Source: Bacillus fonticola (GTDB lineage: Bacteria > Bacillota > Bacilli > Bacillales > JC228). Taken from it: a stretch of DNA of 64,000 nucleotides. Positions 51,259 to 58,207 of the stretch are shown piece by piece. The stretch is from NCBI RefSeq assembly GCF_012955605.1, contig NZ_CP052135.1, positions 1,085,501 through 1,149,500 of the forward strand, in the 5' to 3' direction. The translations under genes and the position numbers were made by a program. Under the pieces are notes generated by a model, which did not search any database, had not been told where the DNA came from, and saw only the letters and a list, made by a program, of their open reading frames with translations. Positions within the stretch are counted from its first letter, which is position 1, and the number at the start of each line of letters is the position of its first letter.

Positions 51259-52158
51259 ATGGAGGAAAAACGATCTATTCTTACAGAGTCTGGTACAAAT
51301 GAACTGGAGATTGTACAGTTTACTGTTGGAGAGAACTTATATGGCATCAACGTGATGAAGGTTCGCGAAGTGCTTACTCCGAAAAAGTCGACTAAAATTC
51401 CGCATGCACACAAGCATGTTCGTGGGATGATGCAGTTGCGTGGCGATATATTACCGATTATTGATCTCTCTAAAGTGCTTGGGGTGCAGGCGCCACCTCA
51501 GGAAGAAGAGAAGTGGATCGTAGCAGAGTTTAATTTGCAAACGTATGTGTTTGTCGTTCATCAAGTGCAACAAATCGACCAAGTGAGCTGGGAGGAGATG
51601 AAGAAGCCTTCTGAAGTTCAACGGGGTGTAAAAAATCAAGTGATCGGTGTCATCGAAAGAGAAGATCATCTTGTATTATTACTTGACTTTGAGCAAATTG
51701 TGACGTCCATTCAAATGGATAATGGCATGAAGTTTGTGTATGCCAAAGAAGGAGATCGAACGCAGCGGGGCAAAATTCGTTTGTACGTAGCGGAAGATTC
51801 TCCACTTCTTCAGCAGCTTCTCTTGAGCACGCTTCAGGAAGCAGGGTACGAACGAGTGACGATGTTTGAGAATGGCGCCGAGTTGATAGAGCAATTGGAA
51901 TCACTTGGGGAGCACGTGTCTGAGCACGTAGACGGTGTCATTACAGACATCGAAATGCCAAAAATGGATGGACATCACGTAACGAAACGAATGAAGGATC
52001 ACGCGTCCTTACGCGCATTACCTGTTATTATTTTCTCTTCACTCATTACAGAAGGTCTTCGCCATAAGGGAGAAGCTGTAGGAGCAGATGCCCAAGTGAG
52101 TAAGCCAGAAATTAATAAGCTCGTAGCGAATTTGGATAGATTGTTTGTGAACAAGTAG
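51259..52158 (+). CDS. cheV: Chemotaxis coupling protein CheV
   Basis: Protein of 299 aa with a CheW-like domain (residues 15-155: IVQFTVGENLYGINVMKVREVL, HVRGMMQLRGDILPIIDL, in part) and a response-regulator receiver domain (about 175-295: LYVAEDSPLLQQLL, phospho-acceptor Asp in GVITDIEMPKMDGH, PVIIFSS and the Lys of VSKPE). CheV couples chemoreceptors to CheA and takes part in adaptation. The position between patA and ykyB is as in B. subtilis. Confidence 0.95.
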   Translation: MEEKRSILTESGTNELEIVQFTVGENLYGINVMKVREVLTPKKSTKIPHAHKHVRGMMQLRGDILPIIDLSKVLGVQAPPQEEEKWIVAEFNLQTYVFVVHQVQQIDQVSWEEMKKPSEVQRGVKNQVIGVIEREDHLVLLLDFEQIVTSIQMDNGMKFVYAKEGDRTQRGKIRLYVAEDSPLLQQLLLSTLQEAGYERVTMFENGAELIEQLESLGEHVSEHVDGVITDIEMPKMDGHHVTKRMKDHASLRALPVIIFSSLITEGLRHKGEAVGADAQVSKPEINKLVANLDRLFVNK

Positions 52159-52177
52159 GGACACATCGATGCATAAC

Positions 52178-52218
52178 GTACGCAAAAAGGCAGGTAAAGT
52201 CCGCTTTTTTGCGTACCA
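52178..52218. terminator. Hairpin after cheV
   Basis: GTACGCAAAAAGGC pairs with GCTTTTTTGCGTAC, leaving a central loop. Confidence 0.7.
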
Positions 52219-52238
52219 TCTTATGTGAAACATTCAAA

Positions 52239-52272
52239 ATAAACCCCCTTTGCCTAAGCAAAAGGGGTTTAT
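52239..52272 (-). terminator. Terminator of ykyB
   Basis: AAACCCCTTTTGC pairs with GCAAAGGGGGTTT on the minus strand, next to the ykyB stop. Confidence 0.85.
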
Positions 52273-52275
52273 AAA

Positions 52276-52761
52276 TTATTCGTAGCGTTCACCTAGAGGT
52301 TTAAAAACGGGTCTTTGGTAAGCAGGGGCGCGTCTTCCTTGTCTAGGACCGTTAGTAGGAGTTTTTTCTTTCATTCCTGTGTATTTCTCTAAGAGGACCT
52401 TCGCTTCTGATAAATTTAGAGCCGATTTCGGATTGCGGACAGATGTTTCTAGTTGACCTAAGTGTGGTAACGTCTGAAAATCTTCTTTCGTTGGGGGTAC
52501 GTGAAAAGTGTAGTTCCCACAACGGATGAGGCAGTCGGATTGCTGTTTAGCGAACCGTGGATTACGAGAAAAATGTAAACCTACTTTCTCCGCTTTTCCT
52601 TCCTTTAGCAGCTTTTCGATGGTTCTTTGTTTAAGCAAGTATAAATACTTCGGGTTAATAGCGGTTTTCGCGTGGCGGTTCACGGTGAAGATCGCCTGCG
52701 TGAGGTTGTCCACAGTAAGGGGTTTAGTTGGGTGTGGGCGATGGGATGATTCGTGTCCCAT
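52276..52761 (-). CDS. ykyB: YkyB family protein
   Basis: Protein of 161 aa of unknown function conserved in Bacillus. Matches remembered YkyB through AIFTVNRHAKTA, KYLYLLKQRTIEKLL, KVGLHFSRNP, QQSDCLIRCGNYTFHVPPTKEDF and RNPKSALNLSEAKVLLEKYTGMKEK, listed as separate short blocks. The C-terminal about 30 residues are Pro/Arg-rich and probably disordered. AAGGAG lies before the ATG. Confidence 0.9.
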   Translation of the reverse strand: MGHESSHRPHPTKPLTVDNLTQAIFTVNRHAKTAINPKYLYLLKQRTIEKLLKEGKAEKVGLHFSRNPRFAKQQSDCLIRCGNYTFHVPPTKEDFQTLPHLGQLETSVRNPKSALNLSEAKVLLEKYTGMKEKTPTNGPRQGRRAPAYQRPVFKPLGERYE

Positions 52762-52845
52762 TGCAACGCTCCTTTCTCCTTTTTAGAATATTTGTCCACT
52801 TCATTGTACAAGAAGATTTCCAGAAAATCCATACAAAAAAGTAAG

Positions 52846-52877
52846 ATGAGGCTAGATAGACAAAGAATCTAACCTCA
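52846..52877 (-). terminator. Terminator of the Pro/Tyr-rich small gene
   Basis: TGAGGTTAGATT pairs with TATCTAGCCTCA on the minus strand; TTTTTT follows after a short gap. Confidence 0.75.
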
Positions 52878-52889
52878 GAAGGTTTACAT

Positions 52890-53093
52890 TTACCAATGTG
52901 GTCTATATGGAACAGTAGGCCCGTAGTACGGATACGGAGGGTAGTAAGGTGGTCTGTAATAGCCTCCCCCGTATAACCATGGTGAAACTAGCAGTGGCCC
53001 GAGCGCTAATCCTGTGACAAAGGGAAGAAACGGAAAATAGCGTTCATTGTTACGGGGGTGTGTTGTACGGTAAGGTATATACATCGGGTGCAC
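52890..53093 (-). CDS. Small Pro/Tyr/Gly-rich protein, possible spore-coat-type
   Basis: An ORF of 67 codons starting at GTG with GGAGGAG 6-7 bases upstream. It has a polar start (YIPYRTTHPRNNERYF), one moderately hydrophobic stretch (FLPFVTGLALGPLLVSPWLYGGG) and a YYRPPYYPPYPYYGP end. Such Pro/Tyr-rich short proteins are common among spore coat and envelope proteins; that is inference from composition only. It has its own ribosome binding site and terminator, so a real gene is likely. Confidence 0.65.
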   Translation of the reverse strand: MHPMYIPYRTTHPRNNERYFPFLPFVTGLALGPLLVSPWLYGGGYYRPPYYPPYPYYGPTVPYRPHW

Positions 53094-53269
53094 TTAGGCT
53101 CCTCCTCTCTAAAATATCTTTCTCTTGCCAACTTTGAAATTTTGTCAATAATAGTGTATGGAGGAACGGAGCGAATTGGCGCATGTCCTCCGTAACGTAC
53201 AAAAAAACGGGCGACTGACTAGATGGTGATGGGAAAGTGTCATAGCTATTCACAGAAGGAAGGAATGGA

Positions 53270-53647
53270 ATGAGATTATATGTAGCCTTTTTTTTAGCAG
53301 CCGGAGCGGGAGCCGTGTTGCGAGATGTGTTCTCGATTTTTCAAGTGGGAACTTTCCCGTTTGCGACTTTATTTATTAACGTACTTGGCAGTTTTGTGAT
53401 TGGCTTTTTGTCAGTGTGGCTTCTTTCTTCGGCTTCACGCTTTATATGGATGACGGGCTTTTGTGGAGGCTTTACGACGATGTCTACGTTCTCTTTTGAA
53501 GTGGTGGGTCAAATGCGCGCAGGTGAATGGGATACGGTATTCTTATATGTAGTGGGCACGATTTTCCTTGGATTAATCGCAGTGTATGGAGGACAAAAAC
53601 TAGCGAAATCTTTCCAAGTTGTTGAACAAGAGGGGGAAGTGCAATGA
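53270..53647 (+). CDS. crcB: CrcB/Fluc fluoride channel subunit 1
   Basis: Fluoride exporter subunit of 125 aa with four membrane helices. The family blocks are GAVLRDVFSIF, FINVLGSFVIGFL (the Asn lines the pore) and GFCGGFTTMSTFSFEV (phenylalanine box and Na+ site). It overlaps the second subunit by four bases; such pairs form heterodimeric channels. No fluoride riboswitch was recognised upstream. Confidence 0.92.
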   Translation: MRLYVAFFLAAGAGAVLRDVFSIFQVGTFPFATLFINVLGSFVIGFLSVWLLSSASRFIWMTGFCGGFTTMSTFSFEVVGQMRAGEWDTVFLYVVGTIFLGLIAVYGGQKLAKSFQVVEQEGEVQ

Positions 53648-54003
53648 GTATACTGCTCGTTTTCATTGGAGGGGGCATCGGATCGATTATTAGACATGGC
53701 CTGATTCAACTTGTGAAGAGGCGCTCATTTCCGAGTGAAGTAGGTACCATTGTTGTCAATCTCCTTGGCTCATTTCTTTTAGGAGTAGGCGTCATGGTGT
53801 TCACTGGCGTATGGGAGACGTTTTTTCTAATCGGTTTCTGTGGTGGCCTGACAACCTTTAGCTCATTTGCCTTAGACATTGTGCAAAGGAAATCTTTGCA
53901 GACGACCGGATTACGCTTTGGGTACGGGGTTATCTCTGTAGGTGGAAGTATAGGGATGTTACTGCTTGGCACGTGGATTGGTGGGGGAGCCGAGTTGTAC
54001 TAA
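53644..54003 (+). CDS. crcB: CrcB/Fluc fluoride channel subunit 2
   Basis: Partner subunit of 119 aa: FIGGGIGSIIRHGLI, VVNLLGSFLLGV and GFCGGLTTFSSFALDI, with four membrane helices. Translationally coupled to subunit 1. Confidence 0.92.
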   Translation: MSILLVFIGGGIGSIIRHGLIQLVKRRSFPSEVGTIVVNLLGSFLLGVGVMVFTGVWETFFLIGFCGGLTTFSSFALDIVQRKSLQTTGLRFGYGVISVGGSIGMLLLGTWIGGGAELY

Positions 54004-54039
54004 TGATTAGTAATTTCCATTTCATCTAAAACCACCGAT

Positions 54040-54170
54040 CAACACTTACTGATTTGAAGTTAGGGTGGATAAACCGGCGGATAGAACGCGGAAACCGCAA
54101 ATTGAACACCGAACCGGAAGCTAGACCCGCGGAACCGGCTCATGGGTGAGAGAATCAGCTCAAAAGCCAG
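54040..54170 (+). repeat. Degenerate GC-rich spacer
   Basis: Contains GGCGGATAGAACGCGG, AACACCGAACCGGAAGCTAG and CCGCGGAACCGGCTCATGG. It has no coding signal and resembles the spacer before array 2 (36290-36400). Confidence 0.4.
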
Positions 54171-54181
54171 GTTTACAAAAT

Positions 54182-54216
54182 AAAGACTGCCTAGAAAATT
54201 TCCTAGGCAGTCTTTT
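54182..54216. terminator. Two-way terminator between crcB and the siderophore receptor gene
   Basis: AAAGACTGCCTAG pairs with CTAGGCAGTCTTT; A and T runs on both sides. Confidence 0.85.
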
Positions 54217-54218
54217 AG

Positions 54219-54370
54219 TGCGCGTTCAAAAAGGAGGACAAAAAGAGCCGGGAAGTTCGAGGAAGCGCAGTCTCCGAGCACCGGAGCGTATGTGTGAATA
54301 CGTGAGGAGCGGAGGAGCAAGCTGACGAAGAAATTCGACAGCTATGTTTCCCGGACTTTTTGAACATCCT
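54219..54370 (-). repeat. Dispersed repeat family E, long copy
   Basis: Inverted ends GTTCAAAAAG and CTTTTTGAAC. The minus strand contains CATAGCTGTCGAATTTCTTC, then GTCAGCTTGCTCC, as in the short copy at 39749-39823. Confidence 0.75.
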
Positions 54371-54382
54371 CTTTTAGGCTTT

Positions 54383-55363
54383 TTATTGTTCGCTACCCTC
54401 TACTAGGTAGGATTCAATGTCGTCCAACACGAGGTTGGCTGCGATAACGCCTCCTGCTGTGTTCCAGATGGCGTCACTCACTTTATACACTTTCCCAGAC
54501 TTGGCGACTTCAAGGTTTTTGAAAAGGGGGTCGTTTATCCACTCTTCCTCGACTGAAGTCGCTTCGCCGTCACCTGTTTCGTAAGTAAAGTAAAACATGA
54601 CGTCGCCTTCCATCGCAGGGATCCGTTCTTTCGTTACCCCTTTCTCAGCGAAGTCTTCTTTATCTTGTTCCGCAGGTCTTGCCATTCCAAGTTGTTCTAA
54701 TATGACGCCCGAGAAAGAATCTTTGTGGTAAATGCGTACATCTTGTCCTAAAAAGCGAACGACAGATACTTCTTGATTGACACTCTCGCCTAATGCTGTC
54801 TGAATGTCTTCAATTCGTGTGTCGTAAGCGTTTATGACTTCTTCCCCTTCTTCCTGCTTATTTAACGCCTCAGCATACAAAGTGAAGTTTTCCTTCCAGT
54901 TGCCACGAAGCGTTTCGGCAAATACGGTCGGTGCAATTTTACTTAACTGTTCGTAGCTTTTTTCTTGGCGCATTTTGTTTCCGATAATCAAGTCCGGTTG
55001 TAATTTGGCGATGGCTTCTAGGTTGAGCTCACTTTCAGTACCGACAATTTCTACACCTTCCATGTCTGCGGCAATGTGGTCAAACCACTCACCGTCAGCT
55101 GACCAAGATTGAACGGCACCGATGGGTGTGACTCCCATAGAAAGGAGTGCTTCTGTTCCTTCATTTGTTAGGATGACGACTTTCTCTGGTGTGCCTTCAA
55201 TCGTTGTTTCTCCCATTGCATGTTTGACCGTGTAGCTTTCTTCACGGGTTGCTTCGTTACTACTTCCTTGTGTGTCAGGCTCATTATTAGCCGTTCCGCA
55301 ACCTGCAAGTAATAGTAACAAAGATACAAATCCGACAAAATACCAAAGCGTTTTCTTTCGCAA
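54383..55363 (-). CDS. Iron-siderophore ABC transporter binding lipoprotein
   Basis: FepB/FhuD-type receptor of about 326 aa: signal peptide with lipobox LAGC, then the two-lobed fold (VVILTNEGTEALLSMGVTPIGAV, LEAIAKLQPDLIIGNKM, LEQLGMARP; short blocks shown). It binds an Fe(III)-siderophore, probably a hydroxamate. TTG 55363 is preferred because GGAGGAG lies 6 bases upstream. It is divergent from two permease genes, with Fur boxes between. Confidence 0.9.
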   Translation of the reverse strand: MRKKTLWYFVGFVSLLLLLAGCGTANNEPDTQGSSNEATREESYTVKHAMGETTIEGTPEKVVILTNEGTEALLSMGVTPIGAVQSWSADGEWFDHIAADMEGVEIVGTESELNLEAIAKLQPDLIIGNKMRQEKSYEQLSKIAPTVFAETLRGNWKENFTLYAEALNKQEEGEEVINAYDTRIEDIQTALGESVNQEVSVVRFLGQDVRIYHKDSFSGVILEQLGMARPAEQDKEDFAEKGVTKERIPAMEGDVMFYFTYETGDGEATSVEEEWINDPLFKNLEVAKSGKVYKVSDAIWNTAGGVIAANLVLDDIESYLVEGSEQ

Positions 55364-55390
55364 ATTTTTCTCCTCCAAGCTCATTATAAA

Positions 55391-55405
55391 TGAAAATCAT
55401 TATCA
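55391..55405 (-). promoter_or_regulatory. Fur box of the siderophore receptor gene
   Basis: TGAAAATCATTATCA, one mismatch from the 7-1-7 Fur box TGATAATNATTATCA, just upstream of the receptor start. Iron repression is expected. Confidence 0.85.
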
Positions 55406-55459
55406 TTATTCACTCATTATAAATTTTTCGCTAGTAGTCTGTCAATGCTATTTTGAAAT

Positions 55460-55474
55460 TGATTCTCATAGTCA
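55460..55474 (+). promoter_or_regulatory. Fur box of the permease genes
   Basis: TGATTCTCATAGTCA matches 10 of the 14 fixed positions of the 7-1-7 Fur box, about 60 bases before the first permease gene. Confidence 0.65.
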
Positions 55475-55530
55475 TTGACGACGATTCAATTGATAAGTAG
55501 ACTAAAAAAAGAGAATGGAGAGGAGACACG

Positions 55531-56532
55531 ATGCGCCAAATTCAACGCCACCCAATTCTATTACTGATCGTATGTACTGTTATCTTACTCATCGCTATGC
55601 TTATGAGTATTGTGCTAGGTTATACAAATACGTCTTTGTCTATGACGATAGACTCATTTGTTCGTTTTGATGGGTCAAATGAACAAATTATTATTCAAGA
55701 ATTACGTATACCGCGATCGCTTATCGCTGCAGCTGTAGGAGCGAGTTTAGCGATGGCTGGCGTTCTCATGCAAACTCTTACAAATAACGCACTCGCTTCC
55801 CCTAGCATACTAGGAATCAACGCTGGAGCTGGGTTTGCGGTCGTCTTTGCCGTTAGTTTTTTTCAGGTGACTCATTTACAAGCTTTTGCCTGGATTGCTT
55901 TTTTAGGCGCAACCGTAGCCGGTGTAACGGTTTACGCCATTAGCTCGATAGGTAGGGAAGGACTTACCCCAATCAAAATTACGCTCGCTGGCGCAGCAAT
56001 GGCCGCCATGTTTTCCTCGTTTACGCAAGGAATTTTAGTATTAAGTGAGTCAACGCTCGAACAAGTCCTCTTTTGGTTAGCTGGTTCTGTACAAGGCAGG
56101 AGTATTGATATTCTCTTGTCAGTGCTTCCTTACTTTGTTGTAGGGTGGTTAAGTGCTTTCTTGTTAGCAGGCAAATTGAACGCGCTCGCTATGGGAGAAG
56201 ACGTCGCCAAAGGATTAGGAGTTTCTACAGGGGTTGTAAAGCTGGCAACAGGTGTCGTTGTCATTTTACTGGCGGGTGGAGCAGTGGCAGTGGCAGGGCC
56301 CATCGGTTTTATTGGGATCATCATTCCACATATCGCCCGTAAGCTAATCGGTATCGATCATAAATGGTTGATCCCACTTTCTGGACTTCTCGGAGGAATT
56401 CTCCTTACTATTGCTGACGTAGGAGCACGCTATTTGATTATGCCTCAAGAGGTTCCGGTCGGCGTGATGACTGCGGTTATTGGGACTCCTTTCTTCATTT
56501 ACGTAGCAAGAAAGGGGTTGACGGCAAAATGA
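55531..56532 (+). CDS. FecCD-type iron-siderophore permease 1
   Basis: Permease of 333 aa with about nine or ten helices; family blocks ELRIPRSLIAAAVGASLAMAG, NALASPSILGINAGAG and AVAGPIGFIGIIIPHIARKLIG (in part). It forms a heterodimer with the next gene product, which it overlaps by four bases. GGAGAGGAG precedes the ATG. No ATPase gene is adjacent, so a shared one such as YusV must serve it, as known for several Bacillus systems. Confidence 0.92.
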   Translation: MRQIQRHPILLLIVCTVILLIAMLMSIVLGYTNTSLSMTIDSFVRFDGSNEQIIIQELRIPRSLIAAAVGASLAMAGVLMQTLTNNALASPSILGINAGAGFAVVFAVSFFQVTHLQAFAWIAFLGATVAGVTVYAISSIGREGLTPIKITLAGAAMAAMFSSFTQGILVLSESTLEQVLFWLAGSVQGRSIDILLSVLPYFVVGWLSAFLLAGKLNALAMGEDVAKGLGVSTGVVKLATGVVVILLAGGAVAVAGPIGFIGIIIPHIARKLIGIDHKWLIPLSGLLGGILLTIADVGARYLIMPQEVPVGVMTAVIGTPFFIYVARKGLTAK

Positions 56533-57575
56533 AGTACATCCGTATTCGCTTGCTAAAAGAAAGACTCTCTTTTCTAGTAGAATTAAAATCATTATGGATC
56601 ATCGGTATATTACTTGCCATGACGATGGTCGCTATCCTTATAAGTGCTGGATTGGGCGATGCGAGAGTTTCTCCACTGCAAGTTGCCAATGTTTTGTTAG
56701 GAGGAGGCGATGATTTCAACAGACTGGTTGTGCTGGATTTTCGAATGCCTCGTATTCTCATTGCCCTATTCGTCGGCATCGGATTGTCCGTAGCAGGCGC
56801 CATTTTACAGGCGATGGTTCGGAACCCACTTGCTTCACCAGACATTATTGGCATTACGGCCGGAGCGAGTCTGTCTGTCGTTGCCTTTCTTGCTTTGTTT
56901 AGTGACGAAAATAACTCATTAACCGTAAGCATCCAGTGGCTTCCGGTTGCGGCGTTTATCGGGGCGTTGGTTGCCACAATACTCGTTTATGTATTTTCGT
57001 GGAAAGAAGGAGTTGCCCCATTGCGGCTCATTCTAATTGGAATTGGAATATCAGCCCTATTAGATGCGTTTAAAACGATGTTTATGATTTTAGGACCCAT
57101 CTACCAAGCGAGCCAAGCGAACATTTGGATTACGGGTACAGTGAATGGTTCAAACTGGAGTCAGGTCGTCATCATCGCCCCGATCATCATTGCCTTATGC
57201 GGGATTGCCTTTTTCTCTGCTCGCCATTTAACCGTCCAGGAACTCGGAGATGATGTGGTCATCGGACTTGGCAATAGGTTGCAGCAACAGCGCCTTCTGT
57301 TGCTATTAGTAAGCACAGCTCTCGTCGGAACAGCGGTTGCCTTTGCAGGAGGAATTGGGTTTGTGGGATTGATTGCTCCCCACATGGCAAGAAGAATTGT
57401 CGGTTCGTCATACGGTGCTCTGTTACCAACCTCTGCGTTTTTAGGTGCTCTGCTCGTGATGGTTGCTGACTTAATTGGTCGGACACTGTTTTTACCACTA
57501 GAAGTACCAGCAGGTGTATTTACAGCCGCCATTGGTGCTCCTTACTTTATTTATTTGCTGACGCGATCGAAATAG
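56529..57575 (+). CDS. FecCD-type iron-siderophore permease 2
   Basis: Second permease of 348 aa: DFRMPRILIALFVGIGLSVAG, NPLASPDIIGITAGAS and AFAGGIGFVGLIAPHMARRIVG (in part). It couples with permease 1; substrate as for the divergent receptor, probably a hydroxamate siderophore (B. subtilis YfiZ/YfhA-like by arrangement). Confidence 0.92.
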   Translation: MKYIRIRLLKERLSFLVELKSLWIIGILLAMTMVAILISAGLGDARVSPLQVANVLLGGGDDFNRLVVLDFRMPRILIALFVGIGLSVAGAILQAMVRNPLASPDIIGITAGASLSVVAFLALFSDENNSLTVSIQWLPVAAFIGALVATILVYVFSWKEGVAPLRLILIGIGISALLDAFKTMFMILGPIYQASQANIWITGTVNGSNWSQVVIIAPIIIALCGIAFFSARHLTVQELGDDVVIGLGNRLQQQRLLLLLVSTALVGTAVAFAGGIGFVGLIAPHMARRIVGSSYGALLPTSAFLGALLVMVADLIGRTLFLPLEVPAGVFTAAIGAPYFIYLLTRSK

Positions 57576-57581
57576 TACGTC

Positions 57582-57613
57582 AGGTCCTTACTGTGATAAG
57601 GGCCTTTTACTTT
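57582..57613 (+). terminator. Terminator of the siderophore permease operon
   Basis: AGGTCCTTA pairs with TAAGGGCCT (one G-T pair), then TTTT. Confidence 0.75.
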
Positions 57614-57677
57614 TTCAGAGATATACTTCGAAAAACAAATAGGAAAGCTTGACGGCAAATGACAGACGTGTGTAAAC

Positions 57678-57726
57678 TTGAAAAGTAGTTCATAGGGTGT
57701 ACTATAAATTCATAGTTCATAGGGTG
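57678..57726 (+). promoter_or_regulatory. Promoter and probable MarR operator with direct repeats
   Basis: TTGAAA and TACTAT (16-base spacer) overlap the first of two exact copies of GTTCATAGGGTG (57688-57699 and 57715-57726, 27 bases apart). The position fits autorepression by the MarR protein encoded downstream. Confidence 0.6.
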
Positions 57727-57757
57727 AATAATTCGTATACAAAGGAGTGACCGCACA

Positions 57758-58207
57758 TTGAATGAACAAACATTAAAGAAGTTTATAGAGCAGTATGCGA
57801 CAGTGCACGTGTTTGCAGTGAAGCACATCTCTGAGTTGATTACAGAGACGTTGGAGGAGGTTAGTTTTGAACAATTTTGCCTGCTTAGACAGCTTGTAAC
57901 AGACGGTCCCTTGCGTCCAACCGAATTAGCGACGCAATTAAGAGTCAACAAAAGTGCGATTACAGCCAAGCTTGATCGACTTCAAGCAAAAGGGTACGTC
58001 GATCGCAAGCGAGACGCCAAGGATGGAAGAGTGTATACAATTAGCATTACTTCAGAAGGGGTAAGGGTTCATGCGCTGGCTCAGCAAAAGGTTGAGGAAT
58101 TTGTAGGCACGTATATACAGGAGTTAACTGAAGATGAGCTCCATTCCTTTTTAGCCATTTATGAGAAAATTTTACGAGTAATTGAAAAGAGAGGAGACAA
58201 AGCATGA
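57758..58207 (+). CDS. MarR family transcriptional regulator
   Basis: Winged-helix regulator of 149 aa: FEQFCLLRQLVTDGPLRPTELA, recognition helix VNKSAITAKLDRLQAKGYV and wing RKRDAKDGRVYTISIT. It probably represses its own operon and the MMPL exporter gene, which it overlaps by four bases, with release by the exported compound. The start is TTG with AAAGGAG 10 bases upstream. Confidence 0.9.
   Translation: MNEQTLKKFIEQYATVHVFAVKHISELITETLEEVSFEQFCLLRQLVTDGPLRPTELATQLRVNKSAITAKLDRLQAKGYVDRKRDAKDGRVYTISITSEGVRVHALAQQKVEEFVGTYIQELTEDELHSFLAIYEKILRVIEKRGDKA

Noticed and set aside
53154..53269. Fluoride riboswitch upstream of crcB
   Set aside because: The conserved GGNGAUGG...AACCGCC...CUGAUGA pattern is not present; only a GGAGGA/TCCTCC hairpin is seen.
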